A stretch of DNA of 64,000 bases from an uncultured Aquimarina sp. (GTDB taxonomy: Bacteria > Bacteroidota > Bacteroidia > Flavobacteriales > Flavobacteriaceae): positions 186,001 through 250,000 of the forward strand of contig NZ_CANLYD010000003.1 in the NCBI RefSeq assembly GCF_947495315.1, written 5' to 3'. Positions 37,805 to 46,319 of the stretch are shown piece after piece (the first letter of the stretch is position 1; every line of letters begins with the position of its first letter). A program made the translations under genes and the position numbers. The notes under the pieces were generated by a model. The model was not told the DNA's origin. It saw nothing but the letters and a program-made list of their open reading frames with translations, and made no database searches.

Positions 37805-38493
37805 TGACAGATACATCATTCTCCCAGTTTATCCAGAGTTTATCTCAAAGTTTTATTCCTGTTGTTGATGCAATTTATTCTAAGGAAGATTATGTTGCTA
37901 TTGACTTGTCAATAGATAACAAAAGATTGGAAGCAATAGATGTATCTTCCTCTAAAGCTTTTGAAGAGTATATAAGCGGATATTTAGCCTTAAATGAGTC
38001 AAAGGTAGCTTATGGGGGGTATAACGAAATACGTGGAATCTATAATAGAAGTAAACATTTTAATCAACAAGACCCAGAAACCGAACGTAATATCCATTTA
38101 GGATTGGATGTTTGGTGCGATGCGCGAACCGCAGTGCTTGCTCCAATAGCAGGAACTGTTCATAGTTTTCAGAATAATAAGAATTTTGGAGACTATGGTC
38201 CTACGATTATTCTGAAACATATAATTCAGGATGTTAGTTTTTATACTTTGTACGGACATTTAACCATCAAGTCTATCGAGAATTTAGAAATAGGTCAGCG
38301 TTTTGAAATTGGAGATGTTTTGGCCACACTTGGCGATGCATCCGTAAATGGTGATTATGCACCACATTTACACTTTCAGATTATGAAAGATTTGCAGGGA
38401 AATATAGGAGATTATCCAGGAGTGTCTAATAAAAGAGATTTGATATATTATTTAGAGAATTGCCCGGATCCGAATTTACTATTGAAGATTTGA
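37804..38493 (+). CDS. M23 family peptidase (LytM-like)
   Basis: 229 residues, without an evident signal peptide. The catalytic zinc residues are His98 and Asp102 in HLGLD, and His190 in HLHF (with His188). The YGHL motif is present between them. The M23 domain covers about residues 90-205. Family members cut peptidoglycan peptides, but cytosolic M23-like proteins with this N-terminal region are also found next to aminotransferases or oxidases in other genomes. Its ATG overlaps the FMO stop by one base (TAATG), so it is translationally coupled. Confidence 0.85.
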   Translation: MTDTSFSQFIQSLSQSFIPVVDAIYSKEDYVAIDLSIDNKRLEAIDVSSSKAFEEYISGYLALNESKVAYGGYNEIRGIYNRSKHFNQQDPETERNIHLGLDVWCDARTAVLAPIAGTVHSFQNNKNFGDYGPTIILKHIIQDVSFYTLYGHLTIKSIENLEIGQRFEIGDVLATLGDASVNGDYAPHLHFQIMKDLQGNIGDYPGVSNKRDLIYYLENCPDPNLLLKI

Positions 38494-38849
38494 TCTAATT
38501 ACTGGAATTGGTTTAGTGATAGATTGTATTCATCACAATCATTAAAGTAATTTCGTCCTTTTTTATACGATGAATGTTATTTCAATTTTAAGAAAAAAAG
38601 CACTTCAGAACAGGTGACATGTGTTTTTTGGCGGTAAAAATAATTATTTCATCCGTTTTTTTATGCACTTTATTTTTTTAAATAGCTAATAATCAGTTGT
38701 TTTGTGTTTATTTTAACATATTTTTGGTAGTTTAACGAAAATACCGACTATTTCATCTAAAAGTCTGATTACTAGTTGGTGTGGTAGGTTTTTAGTAGTA
38801 TACTTGTAAGGTAAAACCGTAATACTTTAACTTCAAAGCCCCCAAAATT
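38494..38849 (+). promoter_or_regulatory. Leader region shared with the paralogue at 34191
   Basis: 356 bp without an ORF. ATCTAAAAG (38755-38763) and the TTGTA...GTAATA block (from 38804) stand at the same distances from the ATG as in the paralogue. The region further upstream is T-rich and shows weaker resemblance. Confidence 0.5.
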
Positions 38850-39491
38850 ATGAAAGTTACAGCCCTAATATTCAGTTTATTTTTATCTATTTCAATTTTT
38901 GCTAATGCTAATAATGCACTTGCAGTATACCAAGATGGTTTAACTGTTGAAGTGGTTGATTTTGTAGAAGGCGACAAGTTAAAATTATTCGAACTAGAAA
39001 CTGGAGATCATATATTGTCAAAATCTTATTCACGTATAGATTTAAGTCAATTACCAATTGGTTCTTATTTATTAGAGAACAATCAAGGACAGTCTGTAGT
39101 GATTGATCGTCTGGAAGAAGAGCTTATGATTGAGGGAGCTGTTATCTTACAAGAAGAAGAGTTTACTGTTGAAGGGGATAATGAAATCGTTTTGGATGAG
39201 AATGAAGAAATAAATGCAGAAGAAGTAACCATAGAAAATTATATCAGTCCTAATGAAAATCAATTAGCAATTCAGAGAGAAGGTAGTCTTATTATAGTAT
39301 TAGATTTTGAAGAAGGAGATAAGTTAAAGTTATTCGAAGTTAAGGATACAATTCACGTTTTATCAAAAACAACTAATATTATAGATCTTAGTCAATTACC
39401 TGTAGGTGTATACCTTCTTGAAAATAGTAAAGGTGATTCTGTGATTGTAGAGAAGTTTACTGAAGCTCAAAACAGTGTTACAGATTTATAG
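38850..39491 (+). CDS. Exported protein with two sorting-domain-like modules (paralogue)
   Basis: 213 residues: signal peptide (1-20), module 1 (about 24-85; VDFVEGDKLKLFELETGDHI then IDLSQLPIGSYLLENNQG), an acidic Glu-rich linker (about 88-130), module 2 (about 134-200; LDFEEGDKLKLFEV then IDLSQLPVGVYLLENSKG). Same plan as the protein at 34191. No cargo domain and no cysteines. Followed by a strong terminator. Function unknown. Confidence 0.72.
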   Translation: MKVTALIFSLFLSISIFANANNALAVYQDGLTVEVVDFVEGDKLKLFELETGDHILSKSYSRIDLSQLPIGSYLLENNQGQSVVIDRLEEELMIEGAVILQEEEFTVEGDNEIVLDENEEINAEEVTIENYISPNENQLAIQREGSLIIVLDFEEGDKLKLFEVKDTIHVLSKTTNIIDLSQLPVGVYLLENSKGDSVIVEKFTEAQNSVTDL

Positions 39492-39524
39492 TATACTAAA
39501 ATATATTAAAGGGGAAACAAAACG

Positions 39525-39556
39525 AAAGCGGATTCATTTGAATCCGCTTTTTTTTT
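39525..39556. terminator. Intrinsic terminator
   Basis: AAAGCGGATT pairs with AATCCGCTTT around a six-base loop, with a run of twelve T residues. Lies between convergent genes. Confidence 0.9.
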
Positions 39557-39575
39557 TTTGATAAAATGTAGGATA

Positions 39576-40154
39576 TTATTCATTCAGAATTTCTTTCAGA
39601 ATATATTCATTGTCTTCACCGTGTGTAAATACACCAGTAAGTTGTTCTTGATTGCTAATCTTAGCAGATAATTCATTGCATAAATTTTCACAATCAATAC
39701 GTATCGAAGAATTTAGTATTGAATAATTATTGTCTTGATCTACAAATACCCAATTGTTAAATATTCCATCAGTCTGATTTAAGGTCAAGCGAACATTAAA
39801 CTCGGTATCCGATGAAACTGGCATTTTAGAGATAATTTCCAATAAGTCGATTCTGATGTTAGAAGAATCTTCAGGAGGATTTGCAAGCTTGGTTTTACTT
39901 ACTTTTAGATCGTAAATAAAGCCTAATTCATAGTCGAAACCATTAATTCCATTAAAAGTATGTGTAAAGTTGTCTTGCCCGATCTGATTGCCTTCTTCAA
40001 TCAATAACACAGTTCCTAGGCCTCCAAAAAAGAATCCATTGGTAGTGGTTTTATAGTGATTAACTCTAATAGTAGTGATTTCAAAGACTTCATCATCATC
40101 ACTACAAGAACTTAGAATAAGTGATACAACTAGTAAAAACAATATTTTTTTCAT
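39576..40154 (-). CDS. DUF4377 lipoprotein
   Basis: 192 residues with a lipoprotein signal peptide ending LSSCSDDD, so Cys17 is lipidated; the acidic residues after it resemble the Bacteroidetes surface-export signal. The middle part (GFDYELGFIYDLKVSKTKLA, then SNIRIDLLEIIS) follows the DUF4377 pattern. A C-terminal domain with two cysteines (CENLC) may form a disulfide. Function unknown. Divergent from the PadR gene. Confidence 0.75.
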   Translation of the reverse strand: MKKILFLLVVSLILSSCSDDDEVFEITTIRVNHYKTTTNGFFFGGLGTVLLIEEGNQIGQDNFTHTFNGINGFDYELGFIYDLKVSKTKLANPPEDSSNIRIDLLEIISKMPVSSDTEFNVRLTLNQTDGIFNNWVFVDQDNNYSILNSSIRIDCENLCNELSAKISNQEQLTGVFTHGEDNEYILKEILNE

Positions 40155-40226
40155 TGTAGTTTTATTATAAGATCAAAAAAATGCTAAAAGGTTGCTTCAG
40201 TTTTATAATAGATGATGTTAAAAAAA

Positions 40227-40247
40227 ATACATAGAATTATGATGTAT
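40227..40247. promoter_or_regulatory. Probable PadR operator
   Basis: ATACAT and ATGTAT form an inverted repeat with a 9-base spacer, the layout known for PadR-family operators (ATGT/ACAT half sites). It lies 25 bases upstream of the PadR gene, just before the putative -7 box, suggesting autorepression. Confidence 0.5.
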
Positions 40248-40259
40248 TGTATTTTTATG

Positions 40260-40267
40260 TATATTTG
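40260..40267 (+). promoter_or_regulatory. Putative -7 box of the PadR operon
   Basis: TATATTTG fits TAnnTTTG and ends only four bases before the ATG, so the transcript may be nearly leaderless. Confidence 0.4.
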
Positions 40268-40271
40268 AACT

Positions 40272-40610
40272 ATGTATTCAAAAGAACTACTTAAAGGAAC
40301 CTTATCTGTGATTATTCTTAATCTATTATCGGAGAAGGGTAGAATGTATGGGTATGAGATTTTTCAGCAAGTAAAAGAACGCTCTGAAGGTAAAATCTTA
40401 TTAAAGGATGGTTCTTTATACCCTGCATTACAAAAAATGAAGAAAGATGGCTTGTTGACTTGCGAAGAGGAGTACATCGGAAAAAGGGTTAGAAAGTATT
40501 ATTTACTAACATTAAAAGGAAAGGAGGAAAAGGTGACTTATGTAGAAGAACTCAAAGATTTTATGATAACTCTTAACAACGTTATTTTTCCAAAGTTGGA
40601 TGTTATATGA
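40272..40610 (+). CDS. PadR family transcriptional regulator
   Basis: 112 residues with the PadR winged helix (about 8-85; YGYEIFQQVKERSEG, then DGSLYPALQKMKKDGLL and RKYYLLTLKGKE) and a short C-terminal dimerisation helix. It overlaps the following membrane-protein gene by four bases (ATGA), a common PadR/target operon layout. A palindrome matching PadR operators lies just upstream. Confidence 0.93.
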   Translation: MYSKELLKGTLSVIILNLLSEKGRMYGYEIFQQVKERSEGKILLKDGSLYPALQKMKKDGLLTCEEEYIGKRVRKYYLLTLKGKEEKVTYVEELKDFMITLNNVIFPKLDVI

Positions 40611-41215
40611 AGTTAAGTACTGAACAAGAAGAAAGGATTAAGGATTTTGTTAATAAGCAAGGCCTAACAATACCGGCTTTACGAGATGACATATTAGATC
40701 ATTTATGTTGTGTTGTAGAAAGTGAGCTAAAAGCTGGTAAAACATTTGATCAATCATTACAGGATGCTATATCGGAACTTGCACCGAATGGTTTGATCGA
40801 TTTAGAACGTAAAACATTTTTTTTATTAAACTCAAAACGAATTATTATGATGAAAAAACTGATGTATTTTATTGGATTTGTTGGTGCATTAACCTTAACT
40901 ACAGGAATTACTTTTAAGCTATTATGGTATCCTGGAGCCAACAAGCTTTTTATAATTGGTTTTCTATTATTATTGTTGGTTTTTGTACCAATGTTAGCTT
41001 TTGATAGATATAAAGTTGCAATTGCTAAAACACTTTCAGAGCGATTAAAAATTATTCTGGGTTGTATCTCTGGTGTTATTGTAGGTTTGTCCGGATTGTT
41101 TAAGCTGATGCACTGGATGGGTGCAGAGGTATTATTATTAGCAGGAGCTTTTATTTTTGCTATTGGATATTTGCCATTTTTATTCTTTACAATGTATAAG
41201 CGAGCGCTTGCCTAG
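40607..41215 (+). CDS. Membrane protein with two GldL-like repeats
   Basis: 202 residues: a soluble N-terminal domain (about 1-75; EERIKDFVNKQG, ILDHLCC) of the kind coupled to PadR regulators, then two similar two-helix units (about 83-130 and 145-195). Each unit has Phe-Lys-Leu followed by a Trp and Gly-Ala turn (ITFKLLWYPGANKLF and LFKLMHWMGAEVLLL), which resembles the N-terminal hairpin of the gliding motor protein GldL. Translationally coupled to PadR. Function unknown; a link to motility is not implied by this alone. Confidence 0.7.
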   Translation: MKLSTEQEERIKDFVNKQGLTIPALRDDILDHLCCVVESELKAGKTFDQSLQDAISELAPNGLIDLERKTFFLLNSKRIIMMKKLMYFIGFVGALTLTTGITFKLLWYPGANKLFIIGFLLLLLVFVPMLAFDRYKVAIAKTLSERLKIILGCISGVIVGLSGLFKLMHWMGAEVLLLAGAFIFAIGYLPFLFFTMYKRALA

Positions 41216-41233
41216 AGGAATAATGTAAAATAA

Positions 41234-41274
41234 AACGAAAAAACCCTGAAGTATCACTTCAGGGTTTTTTCGTT
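41234..41274. terminator. Bidirectional terminator
   Basis: A 19-bp perfect inverted repeat (AACGAAAAAACCCTGAAGT arm) with a three-base loop between the PadR operon and secA; the A/T runs inside the stem serve both strands. Confidence 0.9.
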
Positions 41275-41296
41275 TCTATATAGATGTTTTTGAGGC

Positions 41297-44200
41297 CTAT
41301 TCACTCACAAGTACCCATTCTCCCTTTTCAATTAGAGGAATAGCTTGCTTGTATTTAACGGTTTTGCTCTCTCCGCTCATTACGTGTTTGATAGTAACTT
41401 TATCATTACGACCAATTTTAGGTTGCTCACGAACGATAGTCTCGGTTACTTGTTGTCGTTGTTGCGTTTGCCCTGCAGCTCTGCTTTGCGCAGCACGCTC
41501 ATCCATATTAGGGATTTCTTCTTTAGAAGTTTCCAGATTTTCTTTTCTTTTTACCTGACGAGCTTCAGAGATGTCCTGAGTATTTCCAGTTGGTAGCTCT
41601 CCTTTGAATAAGAAAGAAATAACATCTTTGTTTACTTCTTCGATCATCGATTTAAACAATTCAAAAGCTTCGAATTTATAGATTAATAATGGATCTTTCT
41701 GCTCGTGAACAGCTAACTGTACACTCTGTTTTAACTCATCCATCTTACGAAGGTGTGTTTTCCAGGCATCATCAATGATAGCTAATGTAATATTCTTTTC
41801 GAAATCTGTAATTAATTGCTTTCCTTGACTTTCATATGCTTTCTCAAGGTTGGTGGCAACATTCAGGCTTTTTACTCCATCTGTAAAAGGAACTAAAATA
41901 CGCTCATATTTACTAGAAGGGTCTTCATATACTTGCTTAATCACAGGATATGCAGCTTCAGCATTGCGCTTCATTTTATCCTGATAATGCTCGTAAGCAG
42001 CTTTATAAACTTCTCCAGCAATTTTCTGAGCATCCATTTTTTCGAATTCCTCGGCAGTAATTGGGCTGCTCATAGAGAAATAACGAATTAATTCAAACTC
42101 AAAGTTTTTAAAATCTTGCGCATTTTTATTTCCTTCGGTAATCACCTCTGCAGTATCATAGATCATATTGGCAAGATCTACACGAAGACGCTCACCATAT
42201 AAGGCGTGATATCTACGCTTGTATACTACTTCACGTTGTGCATTCATTACGTCATCATACTCCAGTAATCGTTTACGAACACCAAAGTTATTTTCTTCTA
42301 CTTTTTTCTGAGCTCTTTCGATAGATTTAGAGATCATAGAATGCTGGATCACTTCACCTTCTTTCAGCCCCATTCTATCCATCATCTTAGCGATACGCTC
42401 TGATCCAAATAAACGCATCAGGTTATCTTCTAAGGATACATAGAAGTTAGAACTTCCTGGATCTCCCTGACGACCTGCACGACCACGTAACTGTCTGTCT
42501 ACACGTCTAGAATCATGACGTTCAGTACCTATAATTGCTAAGCCACCAGCAGCTTTTACTTCGTCACTTAATTTGATATCCGTTCCACGACCTGCCATAT
42601 TGGTTGCAATCGTTACAACTCCAGGATTACCAGCTTCGGCAACAATATCAGCTTCTTTTTTATGAAGCTTTGCATTCAGTACATTATGAGGAACTTTACG
42701 GATAGTAAGCATTCTACCTAGTAATTCTGAAATTTCTACAGAAGTGGTACCGATTAGTACAGGTCTTCCTGCTCGCGATAATTCAGTTACTTCTTCGATA
42801 ACCGCATTATACTTTTCACGCTTGGTTTTGTAAACTAAATCTTCTTTGTCTTTTCTGGCAATAGGTCTGTTGGTAGGGATTTCTACTACATCTAATTTGT
42901 AGATTTCCCAAAGTTCTCCTGCCTCGGTAACTGCCGTACCTGTCATACCAGATAGTTTGCCATACATACGGAAGTAGTTCTGTAGTGTTACTGTAGCAAA
43001 TGTCTGGGTGGCATCTTCGATCTTTACATTTTCTTTTGCTTCAATTGCCTGGTGTAATCCATCGCTATAACGACGGCCATCCATAATACGTCCGGTTTGC
43101 TCATCAACGATTTTTACTTTGTTATCCATTACCACATATTCCACATCTTTTTCGAATAATGAATATGCTTTTAATAACTGACGTAAGGTATGGATACGCT
43201 CACTCTTTACACTATATTCTCTAAAAAGATCTTCTTTCTTTTCAGCTTCATCTGTTTTGGATAGTCCAAGGTCTTCAATTTTAGCAATTTCCATCCCAAT
43301 TTGCGGTAGTACAAAGAAATCAGGGTTTTCTTTACCAGAAAGATAATCTACACCCTTATCTGTAAGATCGATTTGATTGTTCTTTTCTTCGATCACATAA
43401 TAGAGGTCTGCATCAATCTTATGCATCTCACGGTTATTATCCTGCATGTAGAAATTCTCAGTTTTCTGAAGTAACATTTTTACTCCTTCTTCACTTAAGA
43501 ATTTAATTAATGCTTTGTTTTTAGGAATACCTCTATATACTTGTAATAGTTTAAAACCACCATCTTTAGTGTTACCCTCTTTGATTAGTTTCTTTGCTTC
43601 AGCAAGAAGTGTAGTTAAATATTTTTGTTGTACACCAACAATATCAGCGATTTTTGGTTTTAACTCATCAAATTCGTGAATATCTCCTTTTGGAATTGGT
43701 CCGGAAATAATTAAAGGTGTTCTCGCATCATCAATTAATACAGAATCTACCTCATCTATGATGGCATAGTTATGCGGACGTTGTACCAGATCTTCTGGAG
43801 CGTGAGACATGTTATCTCTTAAATAATCAAAACCAAATTCGTTATTAGTTCCGTAGGTGATATCAGCATTATAAGCAGCTCTACGTTCTGCAGAGTTAGG
43901 TCTATGGTTGTCGATACAATCCACTGTTAATCCGTGAAATTGGAAAATTGGTGCCATCCATTCGCTATCACGACGTGCCAGATAATCATTTACGGTTACT
44001 AAGTGAACACCATTACCAGATAATGCATTAAGATATACAGGAAGCGTTGCTACTAAGGTTTTACCTTCTCCCGTTTGCATCTCTGCTACTTTTCCTTCGT
44101 GCAGTGCAATACCACCAATCAATTGTACGTCATAGTGTACCATATCCCATTTCACCTCTTTACCGGCAGCATCCCAGCTTGTTGACCAGATAGCCTGATC

Positions 44201-44653
44201 TCCATCTAGAGTGATATGTTCTCTGTCGCCAGAAAGCTCACGATCATAAGTAGTAGCTTCTACAGTAATCGCATCGTTTTCGGCAAACCTTTTAGCAGTT
44301 TCTTTTATTAAAGCAAAAGCTTGCGGTAGGATTTCATTTAATGCTTTCTCTGTAGCTTCATATGCATCCTTTTTTAGCTTATCAATCTCTCCATAGATAT
44401 CTTCTTTTCTGTCAATATCTTCTGTTGCATCCGCTTCTTCAGCAAGTGTGTCTATTTTTGCATTGATATCGGCACGAGCTTCGTTAATGAAATTTTTGAA
44501 CTCTACGGTTTTGGCTCGTAGTTCATTATCAGAAAGTGCTGCGATAGCTTGTTCTTCCTTTTTGATCAATTCAACCTTTGGTTGGATTTCTTTTATATCT
44601 TTTTTGGATTTATCTCCAACAAATACTTTTAATACAGAATCTAAAACTCCCAT
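41297..44653 (-). CDS. secA: Preprotein translocase ATPase SecA
   Basis: 1118 residues, the long Bacteroidetes form. Walker A region MQTGEGKTLVATLPVYLNAL, IDEVDSVLIDDARTPLI for the DEAD-box motif, and NMAGRGTDI and RGRAGRQGD for helicase motifs V and VI. The C-terminus (after KGELPTG) is Gln/Arg-rich and ends without the CxCx8CH zinc motif, as is usual in this phylum. SecA drives export of all signal-peptide proteins listed here, including those that later use T9SS. Monocistronic. Confidence 0.98.
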   Translation of the reverse strand: MGVLDSVLKVFVGDKSKKDIKEIQPKVELIKKEEQAIAALSDNELRAKTVEFKNFINEARADINAKIDTLAEEADATEDIDRKEDIYGEIDKLKKDAYEATEKALNEILPQAFALIKETAKRFAENDAITVEATTYDRELSGDREHITLDGDQAIWSTSWDAAGKEVKWDMVHYDVQLIGGIALHEGKVAEMQTGEGKTLVATLPVYLNALSGNGVHLVTVNDYLARRDSEWMAPIFQFHGLTVDCIDNHRPNSAERRAAYNADITYGTNNEFGFDYLRDNMSHAPEDLVQRPHNYAIIDEVDSVLIDDARTPLIISGPIPKGDIHEFDELKPKIADIVGVQQKYLTTLLAEAKKLIKEGNTKDGGFKLLQVYRGIPKNKALIKFLSEEGVKMLLQKTENFYMQDNNREMHKIDADLYYVIEEKNNQIDLTDKGVDYLSGKENPDFFVLPQIGMEIAKIEDLGLSKTDEAEKKEDLFREYSVKSERIHTLRQLLKAYSLFEKDVEYVVMDNKVKIVDEQTGRIMDGRRYSDGLHQAIEAKENVKIEDATQTFATVTLQNYFRMYGKLSGMTGTAVTEAGELWEIYKLDVVEIPTNRPIARKDKEDLVYKTKREKYNAVIEEVTELSRAGRPVLIGTTSVEISELLGRMLTIRKVPHNVLNAKLHKKEADIVAEAGNPGVVTIATNMAGRGTDIKLSDEVKAAGGLAIIGTERHDSRRVDRQLRGRAGRQGDPGSSNFYVSLEDNLMRLFGSERIAKMMDRMGLKEGEVIQHSMISKSIERAQKKVEENNFGVRKRLLEYDDVMNAQREVVYKRRYHALYGERLRVDLANMIYDTAEVITEGNKNAQDFKNFEFELIRYFSMSSPITAEEFEKMDAQKIAGEVYKAAYEHYQDKMKRNAEAAYPVIKQVYEDPSSKYERILVPFTDGVKSLNVATNLEKAYESQGKQLITDFEKNITLAIIDDAWKTHLRKMDELKQSVQLAVHEQKDPLLIYKFEAFELFKSMIEEVNKDVISFLFKGELPTGNTQDISEARQVKRKENLETSKEEIPNMDERAAQSRAAGQTQQRQQVTETIVREQPKIGRNDKVTIKHVMSGESKTVKYKQAIPLIEKGEWVLVSE

Positions 44654-44847
44654 GGTTTATGGTTATGTGTTTTTTTATGAGATTTTAATTTTAAAATGAA
44701 ACTAACTTATTGATCCTGTGAAGGTTTTTTTTAAGTTAAACTCCAATTCTTGGAATATAGTGTAATCTCAACGCCTTAAGGGCAATATTATACAATACTT
44801 TACAGGCTATATAATAGCTTGAAAAAGTGGCGTAATTTACGCAAAAA

Positions 44848-44869
44848 AAAAGCCTCTTGCGAGACTTTT
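44848..44869 (-). terminator. Terminator of the DUF2795 gene
   Basis: On the minus strand, AAAAGTCTC / GAGGCTTTT with loop GCAA, followed by a run of T residues. Confidence 0.75.
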
Positions 44870-44889
44870 AATACTATTTAAATATTTTT

Positions 44890-45111
44890 TTAATATTCAT
44901 CCTCATTCCAAAGATAATCTTCGTCAGTAGGATAATCTGGCCATATCTCTTCTATAGAATCATACGAATCTCCCTCATCTTCAATAGATTGTAGGTTTTC
45001 CACAACCTCTAGCGGTGCTCCCGTACGAATTGCATAGTCAATTAACTCATCTTTGGTTGCTGGCCAAGGTGCATCACTTAAATAAGATGCTAATTCTAAA
45101 GTCCAATACAT
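44890..45111 (-). CDS. DUF2795 family protein
   Basis: 73 residues. It matches DUF2795 (MYWTLELASYLSDAPWPATK, DELIDYAIRTGAPLEVVENL), a small helical domain common in Bacteroidetes. The C-terminal third is very acidic with several Trp and Tyr. Cytosolic; function unknown. Confidence 0.85.
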   Translation of the reverse strand: MYWTLELASYLSDAPWPATKDELIDYAIRTGAPLEVVENLQSIEDEGDSYDSIEEIWPDYPTDEDYLWNEDEY

Positions 45112-45252
45112 ATGCTTACTGGTTTAATTTTTTTTGCAAAAATAATTTTTTAGTTTAAAAAGTCAAGTAAAAAATTAATTATTTACACAATAATTATAAG
45201 AACGTGATTTTTCGGGTATTACCCTTAACTTATTTTTAGGCTTTCAAAAGTG

Positions 45253-45828
45253 TTAAGAATTCTTCTTAGGAATCCATTGTATTTCATCTGCCTGCAAATC
45301 GTTGGACAACTTTCGTGCCAGTACAAATAGATAGTCAGATAGTCGGTTTAAGTACTGTAAAGTGGTCTCTTCAAAAGGCTCTAATTCATATAACGCTGTT
45401 GCTAAACGCTCGGCTCTTCTGCATACACAGCGGGCAATGTGACAGAATGACACTGTTTGGTGTCCTCCAGGTAACACAAAATGTGTCATGGGTGGTAAAG
45501 ACTCATTCATACGATCCATTTCGGTTTCTAAAAGTGTTATGTCTTCTGCAGAAATAGTTGGGATATTAAGTCGTTTCTGTCCACTCTTTAGTATTGCTTT
45601 TTCAGGATCGGTTGCTAAGACTGCTCCAACAGTAAATAATTTATCCTGGATGTTAATTAATACTTTTTTACTTAACTCATCTATTTGTTGATCCCGAACT
45701 AGACCGATATGAGAATTTAATTCATCTACGGTACCATAGCTGTCTATGCGAATATGATGTTTAGGGACTCTGGTGCCGCCAAATAATGCCGTAGTACCTT
45801 TATCTCCTGTTTTTGTATATATCTTCAT
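45253..45828 (-). CDS. Cob(I)alamin adenosyltransferase, PduO type
   Basis: 191 residues starting with the ATP-binding motif TKTGDKGTTALFGG and containing RIDSYGTVDELNSHIGL and CRRAERL, all diagnostic of PduO-type ATP:co(I)rrinoid adenosyltransferases. It makes adenosylcobalamin from reduced cobalamin and ATP and hands it to methylmalonyl-CoA mutase, which MeaB (26922-27992) protects. Not in an operon. Confidence 0.95.
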   Translation of the reverse strand: MKIYTKTGDKGTTALFGGTRVPKHHIRIDSYGTVDELNSHIGLVRDQQIDELSKKVLINIQDKLFTVGAVLATDPEKAILKSGQKRLNIPTISAEDITLLETEMDRMNESLPPMTHFVLPGGHQTVSFCHIARCVCRRAERLATALYELEPFEETTLQYLNRLSDYLFVLARKLSNDLQADEIQWIPKKNS

Positions 45829-45893
45829 CTGTTTTATTTAGGTATGTAATATCAAGTAAGTTATAAATTTTGATTAAAGAATAATTCAAGCTT

Positions 45894-45929
45894 CTCTCCC
45901 TTTGGGAGAGATGTCCGCGTGAGCGGACA
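45894..45929. repeat. Twin-hairpin repeat element
   Basis: Two adjacent perfect hairpins: CTCTCCC/GGGAGAG with loop TTT (45894-45910) and TGTCCGC/GCGGACA with loop GTGA (45912-45929). It is GC-richer than its surroundings and has no T tract, so it reads as a REP-like dispersed element rather than a terminator. A related CTTCTCC/GGAGAAG hairpin is at 61496-61515. Confidence 0.55.
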
Positions 45930-45996
45930 GAGAGGGTATTAGTTCAGTTGTATATTCAATGCTAATTGTGTTTTATGGCAAATAACCACTCAAGGG

Positions 45997-46161
45997 TCAT
46001 TTTTTCCTCTTTTTAAAATAATTCTTTCTAAAATCTCTTTTGTCTCTATTGTATAATTTTTTTTTGTTTCGTCCTGAATTCCAACGCACAACAAAAAATA
46101 GGAGCGCTATTCCTATAACGACTAATACCAATTGCGTTTCTTCAGAAAGTGTATCAAACAT
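45997..46161 (-). CDS. 54-residue single-pass membrane protein
   Basis: An ORF from ATG at 46161 to TGA at 45997. Sequence begins MFDTLSEETQLVLVVIGIAL: short acidic N-terminus, one membrane helix (about 11-25), then a strongly basic tail (NKKKLYNRDKRDFRKNYF) ending KKRKK. The positive tail after the helix fits a type I-like orientation with the tail in the cytosol. The non-random composition supports a real small protein. No family recognised. Confidence 0.55.
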   Translation of the reverse strand: MFDTLSEETQLVLVVIGIALLFFVVRWNSGRNKKKLYNRDKRDFRKNYFKKRKK

Positions 46162-46304
46162 GATTTCTTCTTTTGCGGTAAATGTAGTAAATAGTGATGA
46201 GTATTTTGAGTAGCTGAGTACTGGAGTATTGGAGATATTTCTTTTCCTAAATCAACTCATAAACTCATAGCTTCAAAAACTAACAAACTCAAATACTATT
46301 TTAC

Positions 46305-46312
46305 TACATTTG
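46305..46312 (+). promoter_or_regulatory. Putative -7 box of recR
   Basis: TACATTTG fits TAnnTTTG and lies 7 bases before the recR ATG; transcription would start at or next to the start codon, giving a leaderless mRNA. No -33 element is clear. Confidence 0.4.
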
Positions 46313-46319
46313 TACCGCT

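Larger units (their letters stand above)
45829..46319. other. Intergenic stretch with paired hairpins and a small gene
   Basis: 491 bp that holds the hairpin pair at 45894-45929, a 54-residue ORF on the minus strand (45997-46161), and the recR promoter region. Confidence 0.5.
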
